Of a stretch of DNA of 64,000 bases, positions 1 through 12,000 are shown piece after piece. Positions within the stretch are counted from its first letter, which is position 1; each line of letters starts with the position of its first letter. Source of the DNA: Climacteris rufus (taxonomy: Eukaryota > Chordata > Aves > Passeriformes > Climacteridae); contig VZRZ01001071.1 in the NCBI GenBank assembly GCA_013398175.1, positions 1,941,089 through 2,005,088 of the forward strand, written 5' to 3'. A model generated the notes under the pieces. The model ran no database searches. It was not told where the DNA came from and was given only the letters and a program-made list of their open reading frames with translations. The translations under genes and the position numbers were made by a program.

Positions 1-3000
1 GATTTTTTATGAAGATCTAGGCTTTGGCCACCCATATGCAGACAGGCAAGTAAAGGAAGCCACAGGAAGTGATAATTCTGCAATTCTACAGTAAGATACA
101 AATACGGTTTTATTGATTGAGCTTGTGAATTTTACACTCAATAGCATTTATAACATTGTTAACGCACTTCATAACATGTAATGAATTCCATCAGTTTCAG
201 GAATTTGCTGGGCACAGTGAATTGAAATCTGTTGATTGCAGTGGAAAGCAGAGACTGAGAAGAGTATAATATGGGACACATGAAACCTGTGTCATCTGTT
301 CATCAGCTTCAGATGTTTTTGCAGTTGTCCGTAGATCAGAGGCTCTACCATCATGGTTTTCACTTGCTGTTTCATGAGGTTTTACATACTTGTACACTAG
401 ACATACCAGACTAAGAGAAATTTTAGGGGTCGTTTAGACATCCTAGCAAATGTGATATAAACTGAGGCTTCTACTGAGATGTGTGGTCCCTACCAGGCAT
501 TCCTAATATTTTCTTCTTGTGGAATATAGTGATCATGTGACCACAAGGTTAGTCAGTTTGTTTGGATGAAAAGAATGGTTTTGTGATGTATCAGTCAGCT
601 GAATCAATTTAACTCTGTGGAAGAAGGTGAAGAATAGAGGAGGAGTGAGTTTATCAGCTTTGGTGGCAGCTACCTGCTAGATTGACATGGCTGAAATATC
701 AAATTACTTTTGCAAATTGCAGAAATGCATAAAGCAGCTTAGGAAGCGTTTTTTTTCCCTTCCCTAAGTTGCTCATTTTCTCCCTTGTGCTGTTGTAGCA
801 TGTTAGTACAACAATGCTATGGAGTGGATTGGGAAAATGTTTTAGCTGTGAAGTAACTTGAGTAAAAGATTCTTGAGAGGGATCACATTTGCATTGCAGT
901 CACATTGCAGTGGTCACAAGAGGATGGGAACAGCTGGACATGCAGTGGGAACTTCTTAAGCAGACATTACTCTTGATGAGTTGGATTTCAAACAGGCACA
1001 GATAGAGAAGAGCGATACTGGTAGAGAGAAATGGGCAGGTGTATAGCCTCAGGAGCTGAGGAGGGAGGTGACCAACAGAACCAGTGTTGGGGGAGATTTG
1101 AGATAATTTATAGAAAAAAGAAAAAGGTCTGAGACAAGCTGTTTGGTGTAAGAGAGAGATGCAAAAATTATGTTTTAGGAAGGAAGACTGTGAAAGACCA
1201 GTCCTGGTCTCCGAATGAGCTTTGTGGACAGTCTGGGATATAAATGCGCTTCTGATTTTAGCAAATTTCTGCTTACAGAAGGAAATCCTCAATGTGATTA
1301 TTTTTATTTTTTAAAGTTTCTTAATTAAAAACAATGTAAGTTAACATACATGGTCAGTTTTGTGATCGTAAAATCATTGTGTGATGTTACAGTTGCATAA
1401 TAATGTTGTTTTTTTGCATAGTACAGTGATACTTAGTAGGAATTTCATTTGGCAACAGGTGTAATGAGAAGTTGCAGTATTTCATAGGGTGCTCTGTGAA
1501 CTGTATTGGTAACATGACTCTATTTTAAGTCCCATCCTTGCCACTCCATCCAGCTACTACTATCTCCTACACAACTTTTCTATGAATTGGAGTTGTTATT
1601 TGGAGTTGTTTTCTGGTGCTCTCGTACAGGCTCTGAGTTTACCACCTGGACTCTGCTCCAACTGATCTGGCATGCACATGCATTTTTTAATGACTGGAGA
1701 GTGTAAAACTTGTGGCTCTTTTTTCTCTCTGTCACTTTACTTTGTGACCCTCCCTGTCGTTAAACCAGTAAAATTGATATCTTGATTGAGGTATTAAATT
1801 GCATTTTTTCCCATGCTTTTGCAGTAGCTACTGTCTGAAAAAACAGTGCTGTTCGTGCCTAGCAAACTTTTAAGCCACGGATTTGTAGCAAAAAGTAACT
1901 TCTTTTAAATTGGTCTTGGTTTTTTTTTTTTGTGACCCTCCCCCTACTCTGGCAAAATCGTATATTTAGTTTACACTTATGCATTTAATTGTGTGAGAAA
2001 ATAGCACCTCAAATATCCTGTGAACTAATGAGTGTGTTTTACGTTTTGATTTGTGCCGGACTGTTTTGGCATGAAGGTTAGTAATCAATAAAAATGAAAC
2101 CTGACACTCTAAAATGGATTAAAATAAAATTGTTAATCATAGTTACTTGAGAAGTGTATCAAAATAGATTTTACACTTCAAATTAAGTATTGAGCTTTCC
2201 TGATTTTTATCCCTCCCATCGTTCCTAGGTGTTCTATCAACTACAGATGATTTAACTATTATGTTTAGCTGAGCCATTGGTTTCACCAGTTGCCTAAGTT
2301 TTGTGATATTTTTTGCTGTTGAAGTTTCAAAGTTTTTTTTTTTTTTTGCTTGTTTCTATTGAATTTAGACTGTCCTAGTAAATGTAGGTCTTAATATTTG
2401 TCTACAAATAAGGCCTTAATATGTCTACATTTTCCATATTTTTAATAATACACTTTATGTTTTTCAATGGTAAATATGATAAATTGAAGTATAATGGCAT
2501 ATTTGTTTAATTCCTAAATTAACCTAAATGATTTATTTAGGTGTGTCTCTTTTAGTCTTCTGTTTCCTTTGTTGAGCTGTCTGCAACCTCATATTTTCTG
2601 ATTCCAAGATTTACTTCTACCATGCTACTTGTAGGAAAGAAGCTGAGAATTAATGGAAGCATTGAAGGGCAGGTTAACTTTTTAGGTTAAGGCGTACAAG
2701 GAAAGGAGACAAAAGGATTATTTTTAATATTTAACTCTTTTACCCTAATCTCTGTTCATTCTTTTTCAGTTGTAAATTTGTGGCAAAAATACTGTGTTTT
2801 CTTCATTATTTCATGGTAACAGCATAAAGTTTAATGAAATAAAAAACAATGTAGCACCAGAACAATTGTAGTTGTAGTTCTCAACAGGAAACCAATAATT
2901 TTAAAAAGACAGTGTAGGTTTCAAATTGATTGTGTTCTTCAAAATGTTTTTATTTATTCTGCTGTGAGCCAGGAAAAAATATAGAAAAGACCTTTTCTTT

Positions 3001-3637
3001 TTTCCCTCTGTATTTATCTTATATGTTCAATTTCAGTGTTACAGCTTCAGTATAATTACTTTTCTGCAGTCATGTGGCTTTCCATAGTGAAGTGAGGACA
3101 ACTATTTAAATGTGTAAAATATGACTGTGATTTTCCAAAATTCTTTTGTGACATTTTTAAACAGATTTAAATGTGTTTTTTGTAATTCTTAGGTCTCAGT
3201 ACAATTAATTTATGCTGTTGAGTGGTCTTTCTCTTTACATTAAAAAAAGTATTTGTTTTGTAGTTGTGATCGTGGATTTTGTGCCACGGATGCTCTTCAA
3301 TATATCTATGTGTGTCTTCTCTTTACAGAAAACCAACGTTTTGGATGCCCTGTGGGGAGATGCATCGGTGACATGGAATATGTATTTGGTCATCTACAAT
3401 CATATATAGCAGTGTGTGTGCTATATATGACAGAAGAATTAATTGTGGAGAGAGTCCAGCTGAATGGCTACGTCACAATAAGAAACTGGTTTAAAAATGT
3501 TAGTGTTTCATGCCAGTAATCCAAGGCTGGGAAAGCCTAGTAGCCCAACAGCAAAAAAATTTACTTTTTTGTAAAAGCCAGTTCAAAAAGAACAAACAAT
3601 CAATATATATTTTACCGTGTGTTCCCTTATTCTTTAG
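1..3637. other. Non-coding flank or 5'-UTR intron upstream of the PLCE1 coding start
   Basis: This stretch is AT-rich and dense in stop codons in every frame. The open frames in it are short and show no recognisable domain. It contains homopolymer T runs near 1920 and 2332. Because the first coding exon at 3638 begins with a good 3' splice site, the sequence immediately upstream is most simply an intron between a non-coding first exon and the first coding exon. Vertebrate PLCE1 has a non-coding upstream exon, so this fits the family. I could not place that exon or a promoter here. Confidence 0.6.
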
Positions 3638-3664
3638 TACTGAATCTTTTATTACACTGAAATC

Positions 3665-3673
3665 ATGGTGTGA
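3665..3673 (+). promoter_or_regulatory. Minimal upstream ORF in the PLCE1 5'-UTR
   Basis: If the exon starts at 3638, the 5'-UTR contains ATG-GTG-TGA, a two-codon upstream ORF ending 65 bases before the main ATG. The base at -3 is an A (context aatcATGG), a favourable initiation context. Such minimal uORFs can lower translation of the main frame. If splicing instead uses the acceptors near 3707 or 3719, the uORF would be removed. The function is inferred only. Confidence 0.35.
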
Positions 3674-3738
3674 GGATTGGAGGAGAACGTCCACCCCCCA
3701 CCCCCAGCACACATCCAGCAACTAAAGACCGTGTCAAA

Positions 3739-4926
3739 ATGACCTCTGAGGAGATGACTGCGTCTGTTCTCCTCTCTGTGGTACAGGGTAAAGTGATACC
3801 TGCCCAGTCAGCTGGAGATGGAAATATTGAAAATGCTTTGGACACCAGTGTTATAAAAAGACATACTGCCAGTTCGGGAAGGCAAACCACACACGCTCTG
3901 TCTTACTTACACAGACTTGAAGGAGAAAGTCTTCAGGGCTCAGTGCCCAAAATATTCCCTCTGGCAAAAGAACAACTGACTAATGACAAGAGTAATGAAA
4001 ACTTCTGGGAGAGGAACAGCTCCATCTCTGATTCAGTGGAATTTCTTAACATTAACTGTAACATTGTACAGAAAAACTACAAGAGCAGTATCCCGTGCAG
4101 CCAGTTGTATCAATCTTGTGATCCTTTAGCAGGGGGAGAGGCATGCCTGGAAACTGGAATTCCTGTTTCGCTGGAAAGAGCCATGCTTGCTGAAATTCAG
4201 TTGAAAATGAATGGACCTTCATTAAGAAGCCAGACAGCAGTAAATAAGAATGACAGCAGTGATCCTGATAAAGTGGCCTTTTTTCACTTGCATTGTGCTG
4301 GTGAAAGGAATATATCAAAGGCTTTGTGCAGTTTACACAACAGCTTCATTTTGGATGACTGCTTGCAGCCCGTGAGCGATGAGGATGGTAACACCATTGG
4401 TTCCTCAGCCTGTACTTGCAGCATAATAGAGTTGACAAATAATTGTGAGAATGAGAATGGGCAGCAGTTGTATGAAGATGCTTTAAGGGATAAGTATTTA
4501 TGTCTGGAAAGAGCACCTCGAAAGGTTAAAGTGGCGTGCTCAGGTCACAACTTCTGTGGAAATAACTTCACTGGAAGAATGCCCTCGAAGCCCTTTCTGA
4601 GCCATTTTGAGGACTGTAGTGATAACTGTGAAGAGGAGTTGGAAGAGGATTTTTTTAGAAACAAAAAGGAACGTTCTACTCTGTTAGTAAGACGTTTCTG
4701 TAAAAATGATAAAGAGGTTAAAAAATCAGTTTATACTGGAACGAGAGCAATCGTTAGGACTTTACCTTCAGGGCACATAGGAACTGTTGCTTGGAATTAT
4801 GTTGAGCAAAGGAGAAACAACAGTGGAGTGAAGCTTTCTAGCATTACAACAGAACAGCTAACTATAATTCAGTCCTTAATAAAATGGAAATTTAATTCCA
4901 GTCTTGAGAAGTCTTTATGGTATGAG
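3739..4926 (+). CDS. PLCE1: Phospholipase C epsilon 1, residues 1-396 (partial: first coding exon)
   Basis: PLCE1 is a large phosphoinositide-specific phospholipase C that cleaves PIP2 to IP3 and diacylglycerol. It also acts as a Rap/Ras guanine nucleotide exchange factor, and it is driven by Ras, Rho and Gβγ at membranes. This exon encodes the N-terminal region before the CDC25/RasGEF domain. The ATG at 3739 has A at -3 and begins MTSEEMTASVL, which I recognise as the start of the long vertebrate PLCE1 isoform. Other familiar blocks are LNINCN, CLETGIP, LSHFED and KKERSTLLVRRFCKND (residues 309-324), running into SVYTGTRAIVRTLPSGHIG (330-348). An acidic cluster sits at residues 298-304, immediately before a basic stretch. 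The 1188 nt stay open at 396 codons and end in phase 0. Residues 1-290 look fast-evolving. Identity comes from recalled family sequence, not from an alignment I could run. Confidence 0.93.
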
Positions 4927-5167
4927 GTAAGCTTTTCATAGTGTTTTTTTGGGTTTTTGTCTTGTTTTGTTTTTGTTAGTTTCTTTGTTTGTTTTGATAA
5001 CCTGCTGACCTTCTCATTAAAAAGGCACCTTCAACTTGTTAAACACTTAGTAACACTGAATGGATTTAACTTACCCACATTGAACAACTTTACACTGAAC
5101 ACTGCTTTTTAGAAAAATGTATTGTCATACTTTAAAATTAATTTGGTTTAAAATAGACATGGGGTAA

Positions 5168-5480
5168 ATACGTCTATAAATATATGTGTATAAAATTTAT
5201 ACATATATATGTATATAGACATGTATCTATATAAAATGTATATGGGTAAATGTTTATACCGAGATTTATGTATACAATTAGTTATTGAGAAATATTATTT
5301 GCATGTAAGAATATAACACACCTATATAAAGATTAAAAATATATATGCATTTTATAGATAATTGTATTTTAAATAGAAAATGTATGTAATATACATTTAT
5401 ATTTTTCCATATATATGATAGGTGTATAAATGTATATTATAGCTTTACACAGTTGAAGATATATAGCATATATATAGGTA
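5168..5480. repeat. Degenerate AT-rich TATA/ATAT repeat tract
   Basis: About 300 bases near the start of the large intron are dominated by degenerate units such as tatatatgtata, ataaaatgtatat and acatatatat, with no single fixed period. They look like a decayed dinucleotide or tetranucleotide tract that has picked up substitutions. The region is nearly free of G and C. The edges are approximate. Confidence 0.7.
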
Positions 5481-6125
5481 TAAACATTTGATGGATATAT
5501 TAATGATAGAATTGTTCCATAAATATAATAATAAAAGTGTATGTTAGAATATTAGATTACAATGAAAAATTTGTTGCTCTAAAAAAGAAAGCATAGTATT
5601 TTCCCCAAATTACAGTTATTTCTATTTCTTTTACACTTGCAAATAATAAAACAAGAGGTTAATAATATACATTAATGTGCTGATATTGCCCTGATTTGTA
5701 TTCTCTTAAATTAGATATTACAAGGAATTCTAAGTTTAGAATTAAATCATAAATGCATAAATTATTATTATAGAAATTACATAGCACAGTCTTAATATAT
5801 TATTTTAAACAGTAAAAGATTTTCTGTGCTGGTAGAAATTAAATAGTTGTTGATGTAATCTATGAAAGAGTTTGACCACTGATTACTGAGCTTAGCCAAA
5901 AAAAGGAGATGTGATTTTTCTCTGTTAAAATGTATGAATAAGATCTAGCGGGGGGCAAAATAATCAAGGTAAAGGAGAGTGTGGTCAGATGAGTTATGCT
6001 ATAAACTGGTCCTGAATAAATGTGAATCTCTTCTGCTGGAAGAAATTTCTAGAAGTTAGTGCTCAGTGTCTTCAACAACATTCAGTAGGACTGAAATGGA
6101 GGAAAACTTTCTTACTTGTATGGAA

Positions 6126-6172
6126 CCATAGAATAATTAGGTTGGAAAAGCCTTTTAAGATCACTGAGTGCT
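6126..6172 (-). repeat. CR1 LINE 3'-end fragment, degraded
   Basis: The + strand reads catagaataattaggttgga followed by an aagatcactgagt motif. This is the reverse complement of the typical avian CR1 3' end (…TTTCCAACC…ATTCTATG). The terminal octamer repeat is reduced to about one unit, and the match fades after about 6170, so the copy is a short, old 5'-truncated insertion. Confidence 0.75.
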
Positions 6173-7859
6173 ACAGTAAAATTGATCAAATGAATATGAA
6201 ATTTTGTCAGTGATAGTGGAAGAGGGGACTCTGTGGCTCAGGGACCCCATGACAGTTGTGCCTTCCTGTAATATCCTCATGCCATTCTAGGAACTAGTAT
6301 TTTTCTTTTAAAGAGCTGATTGAAGAGTTCTATAAATGTGTATGTCAGGATTTTTACCAGGTTGCAAAGCTTTGTGGTCTTGTTCATTACTGTGAAATTC
6401 ACTGCACTGGTCAGTGGAAGTACAGCATATGGGACAGCAGATGCACTGCAGAGGGCCTGGTCATGCTCCCACAAAGGGGTGAATATGATTCTGTGGATTT
6501 ACTTAACATGGTGTATGCTTGGTACATTTACTTAGCATTGTAATTATTATAAGTTTTTTGGGGGAGAGAAGTGTGAATGTTTTGTAGGTGAGGTAGCTGA
6601 AGGATGTGTTTAGGTTTCTTCATTGGACATTTCCAATTTGAGTTCCTTAGCTTTTATCAGCTTGCCCGTTTAACCACTTTCCACCACCGCTGTATAATAC
6701 TGAACATAGGGCATTTGGGGATGTGAGGGCTTTAATTTGAAGATATTTTTGTAGTCTGTATATATGAATTTAGAAACAAATGTAATAAGTCCTCATTGGA
6801 TAATTATTTAAATAGAAGAAAGTTCTACTACAAATGAGCGAAAGATAAATAGGCGCTATAAAGCACTCTGCATAATTACAATGCACAGAATGTTTTCTCG
6901 TGGTCAGAAAAAGCTTAAAACCACTTGTCTCTAAGTCTCCTTCCAAATGGGCACTATAACAGTTTGGTTTTTTTCGTATCTACCTCTCTATTTAATCTCT
7001 TTATGTATAGCCTGCATCAAGTTCTCTTAGCATTGTTTTTCTGTTATTTTAGTGTCAAATATTCTTTCTGCAATAAAATTTCTATGTGTTTACTCTTTAT
7101 ATTACTAGCATTATAGCTGGATTTACACAAACAGAAATTGGGTTAATGGATGTGACAAATATATGGACTTGTTGAACATATGCAGTTGGTTAAAATAACT
7201 TAATGAATTATGAGCATTTGTAGGAAGCTTTCATGCTAATAATCAAAGGAAGAAGGAAAAACTAGTAAATGAATGTGGTAATTTGTTCTTCCTTTCCCCT
7301 TATCTCACCCTTTGAGCATGCATTCTGTTTGGAACAGCTAAGTGAACAGTAGTTCTGTTCTTCAAGAGGAAAAAAAAGTTGGAGAAATTAAGTTTTCACA
7401 GCAGTACTGGTGTAACATGGAACAATAGAGACCTTTATGGTTTAAGTAGGAAAATGTGGGTCTCATTTGTGCATATCCCTTACATAAAAATTCTAGCGCT
7501 AATAAAGGAAAGGCACTGAACTGTCGTCTCACTGAATGATTTTTTCTTTTTTCTTCCTCTACATAGGGAGGTGGGACTATATAGGGAGGCTTTGCATTAT
7601 GTAGAAAATACATGAAGCTATATTTTTTTTCATGTAGCATATTATTACTGTTTCTAGATATTTTTTATGCAGATTTAGACTCCTCTCACTGGATTTAAGG
7701 TATGTGTTGTATGAAGAGAGACGATCTTTATGTTGAATATTTTTTCTAGTTTTGCACTGAGTTTTTGTGGGTAAATAAGGTGCAGCACTTACCCTTACCA
7801 GATGGGTGTGTTTAACATGGCTGTTATATCTGTTCATGAGACATTTGCTTGCCCCTGTT

Positions 7860-8420
7860 GGAACAGCGCAAGCCCCTCACATTAGTACATATTAGAGAAG
7901 TGGCAACTGCAAAGAATTTGCCATAAAAGCAGATAATGAGAGTGCAAGCTTTGGTGTTGGCTTTGCTTGGGCAGGTATCCACAGCTTGGGTTCAGTTCAG
8001 CTGCATCATGTTAGCAATCTGACTAATTCCCAAAGCCAGAGTTGCTGGGATCTGGGAGATGTGAGGTTCATAGAGATGAAGTACGCTTCGTTTTTCCTGA
8101 TGTGAAGATGTTTTTGCCGTGGTGGCAATGTAAAGTGGCAGAAGTAACCAGGTCCACCATTGACTGAGATACGAACTTTGGGCAGCTGACTGGACTTTTG
8201 CGGAGTGATTCTCTCAGGCCGTGTAAGTGACCTCAGGATCTCCAGATGGCAGCTGCAACAACATAACTGCAGTGCATAATAGCTGAATTCTTTAGTTAAG
8301 CTTATTTTGTAGGCGTCAGTACTATCTTTGCTGTGTCATTACATTCCTGGTGTCAGTAGTGTGAGCTTTAAGAAGCAAGAACTCTGCTGGCTTGCTCAAC
8401 TCTGCTCAGATAGAAGTTAG
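7860..8420. other. Intronic stretch of moderate GC with no recognised feature
   Basis: This block is less AT-rich than its surroundings, and all six frames are interrupted. I find no splice-bounded exon and no repeat that I recognise. It may be an old, decayed transposon or a conserved non-coding element. Confidence 0.3.
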
Positions 8421-8934
8421 CACTGTAATGTACCTGACATTCTTCATAGTTGCTGAGGGACTACTGAAATGCCAAATACTAAAAAGGCAACAATTAAAAA
8501 AACATTAATTGCCCCATATTTATTTCCAGCAAGAGTAAGAATTATTATAGGTTTACCTTGTAGGAATGGTCCATTGTTAATGTAATGATGTGGTATAGAA
8601 TTTCAGCGTTTCTTGGCATCAGGTATTTTTTTTTTCCATGTAGTGTATTTTTATTATTCCTGTGTAAAATGCAAGGACTTGTGATATGCATGGCTAATGT
8701 AAGGAGTCCTGCATTAAGATTTCTTTATTTCTATAAAGTTGAGCTATAGTCAGTTGGTGGTGTCTGTTAACAAAAAGTTACAGAGAGAAAAAGATTTTGG
8801 AGGTACTAAATTTTTCTATCCTCTTTTGTTAATGTGATATCTAAAATAGTTATCTTGGATAATATTTTTAAAGAAATAGAGCTAGGCACAAGTTGTTTTC
8901 TGTTTACTAGATTATATTTGAATTTTTTGTTATT

Positions 8935-9015
8935 TATAATTGATTATTAATTCTGAATATATTCATAATTATAATAAATATTTTGTAATTAATATAAATA
9001 TTGATTTTAATTTTG
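8935..9015. repeat. AT-rich low-complexity segment
   Basis: About 80 bases are nearly all A and T, built from words such as ataattataataaatatt. They end where an unrelated C-rich stretch begins (ctccctctgctgcccccctc, near 9033). Simple low-complexity sequence. Confidence 0.6.
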
Positions 9016-12000
9016 AACATAGAGCGCAGTTCCCTCCCTCTGCTGCCCCCCTCCCTTCCAGAGCTGTATCAGCAATTCTGGTCAGTGTAGCTGTGCTGCA
9101 TGCTTTTCTGGCATTTCTGAAAATATACATAGATTATCTCACTATCAGTCATGGAAATAATGTCTGCTTAGACTATTTTACCAACAGTTGCACTAACAAA
9201 ATACAGGAGCTCATTACTGCAAATGCTAACACATAATTATGAACAAAGAAAGGGTTAGTACTGCTATGTGTTCAGAAAAACATTTTTTTGGTTATTTTCT
9301 CAGCTGTTGTGTCAGTTGTAACCTTTAATTGCCAATATTTTGTCAGAATGAGCAGTATAACCCTCTTTTATATCTGGTAGTATCTTGGAAGATACACTTT
9401 TCCATTGTATTCAAAATTTAATTGATGTAATGAAGAGGCCTATGTTGATTCTTAAGAAGTGAAACAAAAACTTGAAAGCATCTGACTTACCCTCTGTGCT
9501 CATAGTAATAAGCAGCATAAGAGTCCTTGTTTATGTGCTGTGTTTCATTCAGATGACTGATCTGATTTAGTAGACACAAAGCTTGTGAAGTGTCCACATG
9601 AAATCACCTGGCTATAGGAGTCTTATCAGTAAAATTATTCTGCCAAACTGTGAAATTCCCAACCCACAAAGCAGCCTAAAAAAATTAAATTAGTACTGAT
9701 TTTCACTTCTTGGTTATTTTTAATTGTTTCTGCAGGAATTTCAGGTCTAGGTTTGCTGTGATACCATCTTTCTTTCAGGATTATGTGCTTTTCACACAAT
9801 TTTTTCCTTCTTGCTACATATTTTAAAAGATGGAATTCTTGAAATGGACTTTACTCTTTCCTCACAGTTTTGCATGCATAGCTAAAATGTAACACTGCTC
9901 CTTAAGCTAAAATTTGTACTTGTACTTCTATTTAACCAAAAAAGTGCTACTCTCTGTTTCTATAGTGTGGAGTACAGACAGATTTGGGATTTGAGATTTT
10001 TTGATTTTCCATTTTGAAACAAAATTTCTAGTCCAGCACACTGAAAGGAATTTACAGGAAAAAATGACATAAAGCAAATAATGTGCAAGTGGTTAGAGTG
10101 TTCCTCCACTCTAACAATAATTTTTTTATCTGACTCTGCATGAGTATTTTGCCTGTTAATAATGCCATTGTGGTTTCTAGACATAAAGGTTTGTATAGTT
10201 ATGTTAAAGTAGTTGGTAGGTAAGGACGAGCTGTTTTTTCTTCTATCTGGACTCTGTGTTTCTTGTTTCTTTGTTTGAAGAAAAAAGTTAATGAGCAGAA
10301 TTGACTATCTGGAAAAAAATCAGGGAAGAAGGAGAGAAGCCAAATAGGCATGAAATTATGTTTTCCCTTCAGTAAGTGCTGTAAAAATAAATTGAACTTT
10401 TTAAAATGAAGCTCTATACTTATATTTGCTTTGGGTTGAGTTACTCCAGTTTTAAAGGCTGGCTTTAAAAATAGAAAATTTACCCTCTGTCTTGTAGAAG
10501 AAGTCATTTTACTACCATAATGTGTGATAGAGTTTTGAGTTAAATCACTTAATACTTTGTATTATTTTATAGTTGCCTTATACCTTTAACAATATTGGGC
10601 CAAATTATGAACAATAAGTTTTAGCTGTGAGCACACTTAGGTATTTAGAGCCAATAGTGTGGGAGTCTTGGCAAGAGCATTATATTATGCCTTCAGTTTT
10701 TCCACATTTTCTGACTTTCCTTCTAGTGACTGTTCATTAACTGTAAAGAAGCATGAAGATCTGGTTTAGAAAATCTCCCTGCAGCACATTAAAGGGTTCA
10801 TTTTAGAGTGTTAGAGTTGGACACTTCTCTGAATTCTTTCTCAGTTGAAAATAAGTTATCTCCATTACCTGTATGAACTGTTGAAAAGTTGGGCTGTTGA
10901 CTCTGATATAAGTTAATAAAAACTGTGCCATATAAAGATCACTCTGTTGGTGAGTGAATAACTAAAATCTGAATTTATGGGATTTCATATACATTTTAAT
11001 TTATCTTGCTTTTCTACACTCTGTCATTCTTTTAAAAAGAAATTTTTCTAAAATGAAATCAGCTTGGGTTAACAGTAATTGGTAGGCATATACCTTACCA
11101 GTATGAAATTTCAACAACTTGGAGGAAAAATCTCTACTGGAAAATTCTACTTACCACAATATCTAAGGCATCCTCCACAAGATATAAGGCTGTTTGGTTC
11201 CTCTACTTGTGAAAAGTGATTTGATAATATACAGTTATGAGCCCTTCGGTCATGAAATTTTCTTGAAAATACAGGCCGGTGACAGCCTAAAAACCAGAAT
11301 GAAAATTGAACATAATAGAGCCACGAAGTGCTGTCCAAGTATATGTGAGCTGGAACCTCAAGTGCCAGGGGGGTCTGAGGGTGCTCCCACACCAAGCACA
11401 GCTCCTGACACCAGTGCAGCCCTGGAGCAGCGGCAGTCAGTTTTGAATGACAGCAAACAGTGCGACAGCTTTCAGTGGGAATGGCAGAAGTGGGGCAGTG
11501 CTGGAAACAAACATTGAGCCCGGGCATTTGTAGCCACTTTTTTTTTCTTTTTTTTTTCTAATAATGTCACTAGAAAATGAGGTAGTTAGAAGCTATTACT
11601 TACTTGCAAAGCACCTCAGACAGTGCTTGTATTTCCCTGCAAATGGTGTGAAAGTAACAATTTCTTTAATATTTTCAACTGTAACCAGTTATATTAATTT
11701 TGAACCGAGATTGAAGACTCACTTTTAGTATGGCAAATGCTCAAAGATGGAGATCTACAAACACGTTTGCTGTCATAGCATGGAAACATGCAACAGTAAT
11801 GAAAAAGTTTATTTTTATTTTGAAGTCAGCAATTGCACTTGCTGCAGGACTCTTAATACTCTAATTAACTTTTATGAAAGTAGGGGAGGGCTTTCCTCTT
11901 GGCTTTTCCAGTAATTGTAATGCCTGTTGAGTGTTGCTACCATCTGGACTTTGAATCCACAGTAAAATAGTGTGAGCTTCTTTTAAGGTGATTGAGTGAT

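Larger units (their letters stand above)
3638..4926 (+). other. PLCE1: PLCE1 first coding exon, with 5'-UTR part
   Basis: The left edge is set by a pyrimidine-rich tract and TTCTTTAG ending at 3637. The right edge is GAG|GTAAGC at 4926/4927, close to the donor consensus. Positions 3638-3738 are 5'-UTR; the reading frame is closed by a TGA at 3658-3660, so translation cannot enter from upstream in frame. Other AGs that could serve as acceptors lie near 3707 (after a C-rich tract) and 3719; both would still retain the ATG. The exact left boundary is therefore less certain than the right. Confidence 0.8.

Noticed and set aside
900..1292. 130-codon minus-strand open frame
   Set aside because: Low-complexity Ser/Leu/Cys-rich translation, no recognised domain and no splice context.
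3670..3738. Upstream extension of the PLCE1 frame from a GTG
   Set aside because: No ATG is present, a TGA closes the frame at 3658-3660, and the family start peptide MTSEEM begins at 3739.
4927..4941. Read-through of the PLCE1 frame past residue 396
   Set aside because: GTAAGC is a strong donor, the protein continues smoothly in the exon at 44053, and the extra four residues are intronic.
11147..11527. Overlapping 126- and 107-codon frames on both strands
   Set aside because: Overlapping open frames on both strands in a local GC-rich patch, with no recognised motifs; likely chance.
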